Below are positions 5,913 through 6,667 of a stretch of DNA of 6,667 bases, piece by piece. The stretch comes from Acidobacteriota bacterium (GTDB taxonomy: Bacteria > Acidobacteriota > Terriglobia > UBA7540): contig JAKAWO010000167.1 in NCBI GenBank assembly GCA_021827255.1, forward strand, positions 1 to 6,667, in the 5' to 3' direction. The position numbers and the translations under genes were made by a program. The notes under the pieces were generated by a model. The model had not been told where the DNA came from. It was given only the letters and a program-made list of their open reading frames with translations, and ran no database searches. How positions within the stretch are numbered: the stretch's first letter is position 1; each line of letters opens with the position of its first letter.

Positions 5913-6362
5913 ATGCGGGAGCATCCCGATCATCACGATGCCGAGTTGATGCTGAAGCTCTACGAACTGCGGCGCGAGGAAAAACTGCGCAAGGCGCGCG
6001 AATGGTTCACGCGCGAATTTAAGGCGACGACCTTGGAGGAGCTGGAGCAACAATGCCCGCAGGGCTCCGAGAGCAGCGCATTTTTCCGCATGGTCTGCGG
6101 TTACTGGGAGATGGCGGCTTCGATCATCAACCACGGCCTGATTAAGCCGGAATTTTTCTTTGAAACTCAGACAGAATTCTACGGCGTATGGGAAAAGCTC
6201 AGGCCTTTGACGCCTCCGCTCCGCCAGGCCTTCAAGGATCCGCACATGGGAGAAAACCTTGAGAGCCTGGCCGCCAACTACGAGAAGTGGATGTCCAAGC
6301 GATCGCCTGACGCATTAAACGCCTATCGTGAGCGCAGGAAAAGCCGGGCGCCGAAGGCGTAG
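5913..6362 (+). CDS. Conserved-looking hypothetical protein, helical, 149 residues
   Basis: Function not recognised. The protein begins MREHPDHHDAELMLKLYELR and is rich in charged residues, with long runs that look alpha-helical (about 9-32, 40-48, 54-75, 80-95 and 120-145). No signal peptide, membrane segment or cysteine-rich metal motif is seen. The His/Asp cluster H4-x-D6-H7-H8-D9 is the only possible metal-binding feature. The middle (FFRMVCGYWEMAASIINHGL, then FYGVWEKLRPL and LANYEKW-like spacing) resembles DUF4760-like proteins, in which a small helical domain ends with a VWE-L-P pattern; this is a tentative match from memory. The Lys/Arg-rich tail looks disordered. The strong AAGGAGG supports ATG 5913. 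It is separated from rhaB by 242 bp with a possible promoter, so it is probably not part of the rhamnose operon. Similar short proteins starting with an HxDHxDAEL-type segment are, I believe, common in Acidobacteriota. Confidence 0.8.
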   Translation: MREHPDHHDAELMLKLYELRREEKLRKAREWFTREFKATTLEELEQQCPQGSESSAFFRMVCGYWEMAASIINHGLIKPEFFFETQTEFYGVWEKLRPLTPPLRQAFKDPHMGENLESLAANYEKWMSKRSPDALNAYRERRKSRAPKA

Positions 6363-6452
6363 CGCGATCTCTGGCCGCGGGCCGGGAAGTCTTCCAATTT
6401 ATTCCGCCTCTCTATTCACCTGAAGGCACTGCTTGGGCGGTTGTTTTGCCGA

Positions 6453-6481
6453 TTGACTTTCCTATCGCCGGGCCGTATATC
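6453..6481 (+). promoter_or_regulatory. Sigma70-like promoter for the CoxS-like gene
   Basis: TTGACT (6453-6458, 5 of 6 consensus) is followed after exactly 17 bp by TATATC (6476-6481, 4 of 6). The predicted start of transcription, near 6488, would leave a leader of about 90 nt. It suggests that the molybdenum-hydroxylase genes downstream are transcribed independently of the rhamnose cluster. Confidence 0.45.
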
Positions 6482-6565
6482 TAACGTTCTATCTTGAAGC
6501 GATGGCGGGAGCGCTGCGGCGCGCTACCGGCGGATTTCCCTGTCAGAAAGCATTGACATCCTTCC

Positions 6566-6572
6566 AGAGGAG
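6566..6572 (+). promoter_or_regulatory. Shine-Dalgarno of the CoxS-like gene
   Basis: AGAGGAG lies 6 nt before the GTG at 6579. It supports a GTG start, since no ATG is available in frame at this position. Confidence 0.7.
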
Positions 6573-6578
6573 CCAACC

Positions 6579-6667
6579 GTGAAAATCCAGGTCGAGATCA
6601 ACGGTGTGAAGCGCGAAGATGACGTTGAGCCGCGCCTGTTGCTAGTTCATTATATTCGGGATGTCGC
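6579..6667 (+). CDS. N-terminus of a CoxS-like [2Fe-2S] subunit of a molybdenum hydroxylase (partial)
   Basis: GTG 6579 opens a frame that runs off the window after 29 codons. The visible residues, KIQVEINGVKREDDVEPR followed by LLLVHYIRDVA, match the start of the small iron-sulphur subunits of aerobic CO dehydrogenase and xanthine/aldehyde dehydrogenases. In these a plant-ferredoxin-like beta-grasp (V-x-I/V-N-G) leads to the conserved VEPR-x-LLV-x-x-IRD segment just before the first cysteine motif. The cysteines lie beyond the window, so cluster binding cannot be confirmed. Such subunits pass electrons from the molybdopterin subunit (CoxL-like) to the FAD subunit (CoxM-like), and the genes usually sit next to each other, so CoxL and CoxM homologues are expected downstream. 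The substrate (CO, an aldehyde or a heterocycle) cannot be told from here. A promoter-like site and an AGAGGAG support the start. Confidence 0.85.
   Translation, partial: MKIQVEINGVKREDDVEPRLLLVHYIRDV

Larger units (their letters stand above)
6363..6578. other. Spacer upstream of the CoxS-like gene
   Basis: This is 216 bp without a supported gene and visibly less GC-rich than its surroundings in its first half. It holds a sigma70-like promoter (6453-6481) and a short inverted repeat, AGCGC-6 nt-GCGCT (6510-6525), in the predicted leader. An AGAGGAG ribosome-binding site follows. No transcription terminator with a T-tract was found for the preceding gene. Confidence 0.5.

Noticed and set aside
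6373..6400. Terminator-like sequence after the 149-residue gene (GGCC-GCG-GGCC and GGAA-GTC-TTCC followed by AATTTATT)
   Set aside because: The stems are only 4 bp each and there is no run of Ts; too weak to call a Rho-independent terminator.
5664..6501. Repeated ATCTTGAAGCG at 5664-5674 and 6491-6501, with a related TTGAAGCGCC at 5879-5888
   Set aside because: The repeats are only 10-11 bp, differ in context (one includes the rhaB stop codon) and show no regular spacing; probably chance.
1..6667. CRISPR arrays, tRNA or rRNA genes, insertion sequences, phage or defence genes
   Set aside because: I saw no regularly spaced repeats, cloverleaf-like sequence, transposase or integrase motifs, or terminal inverted repeats on either strand.

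Overview
This window looks like a chromosomal segment from a GC-rich, Gram-negative-type soil bacterium. The style of the proteins, the loosely packed same-strand genes and the GC-rich third codon positions suggest Acidobacteriota (or a similar lineage), but this is inferred from family resemblance and no search was run. All supported genes lie on the + strand.

Layout. (1) 1-522 is the 3' end of a protein whose last ~100 residues look like a NEW3-type beta-sandwich; the part before it is reminiscent of the C-terminal region of acidobacterial PIG-L (LmbE-like) deacetylases. (2) 523-622 is a 100-bp spacer with a strong Shine-Dalgarno and an imperfect dyad that could be an operator. (3) 623-5670 is an L-rhamnose catabolic cluster, rhaI - rhaEW - rhaB. 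(4) 5671-5912 is a spacer with one doubtful 42-codon ORF and a candidate -10 element. (5) 5913-6362 is a small helical protein of unknown function. (6) 6363-6578 is a spacer with a fairly good sigma70-like promoter. (7) 6579-6667 is the first 29 codons of a CoxS-like [2Fe-2S] subunit of a molybdenum hydroxylase, cut by the window edge.

How the genes work together. RhaI isomerises L-rhamnose to L-rhamnulose, and RhaB phosphorylates it to L-rhamnulose-1-phosphate. The aldolase half of RhaEW splits this into dihydroxyacetone phosphate and L-lactaldehyde, and the fused short-chain dehydrogenase half is expected to oxidise lactaldehyde to L-lactate. The window therefore holds the whole cytoplasmic route from rhamnose to central metabolites. 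No rhamnose transporter, mutarotase, rhamnosidase or regulator is visible. The catalytic residues of all three enzymes appear intact.

I did not find a convincing undescribed system. The most useful leads are a hairpin that would bury the rhaEW ribosome-binding site, an operator-like dyad before rhaI, a repeat-bearing rhaEW-rhaB spacer with no ribosome-binding site, the unidentified 149-residue protein, and a Pro/Ala-rich insert in RhaEW.
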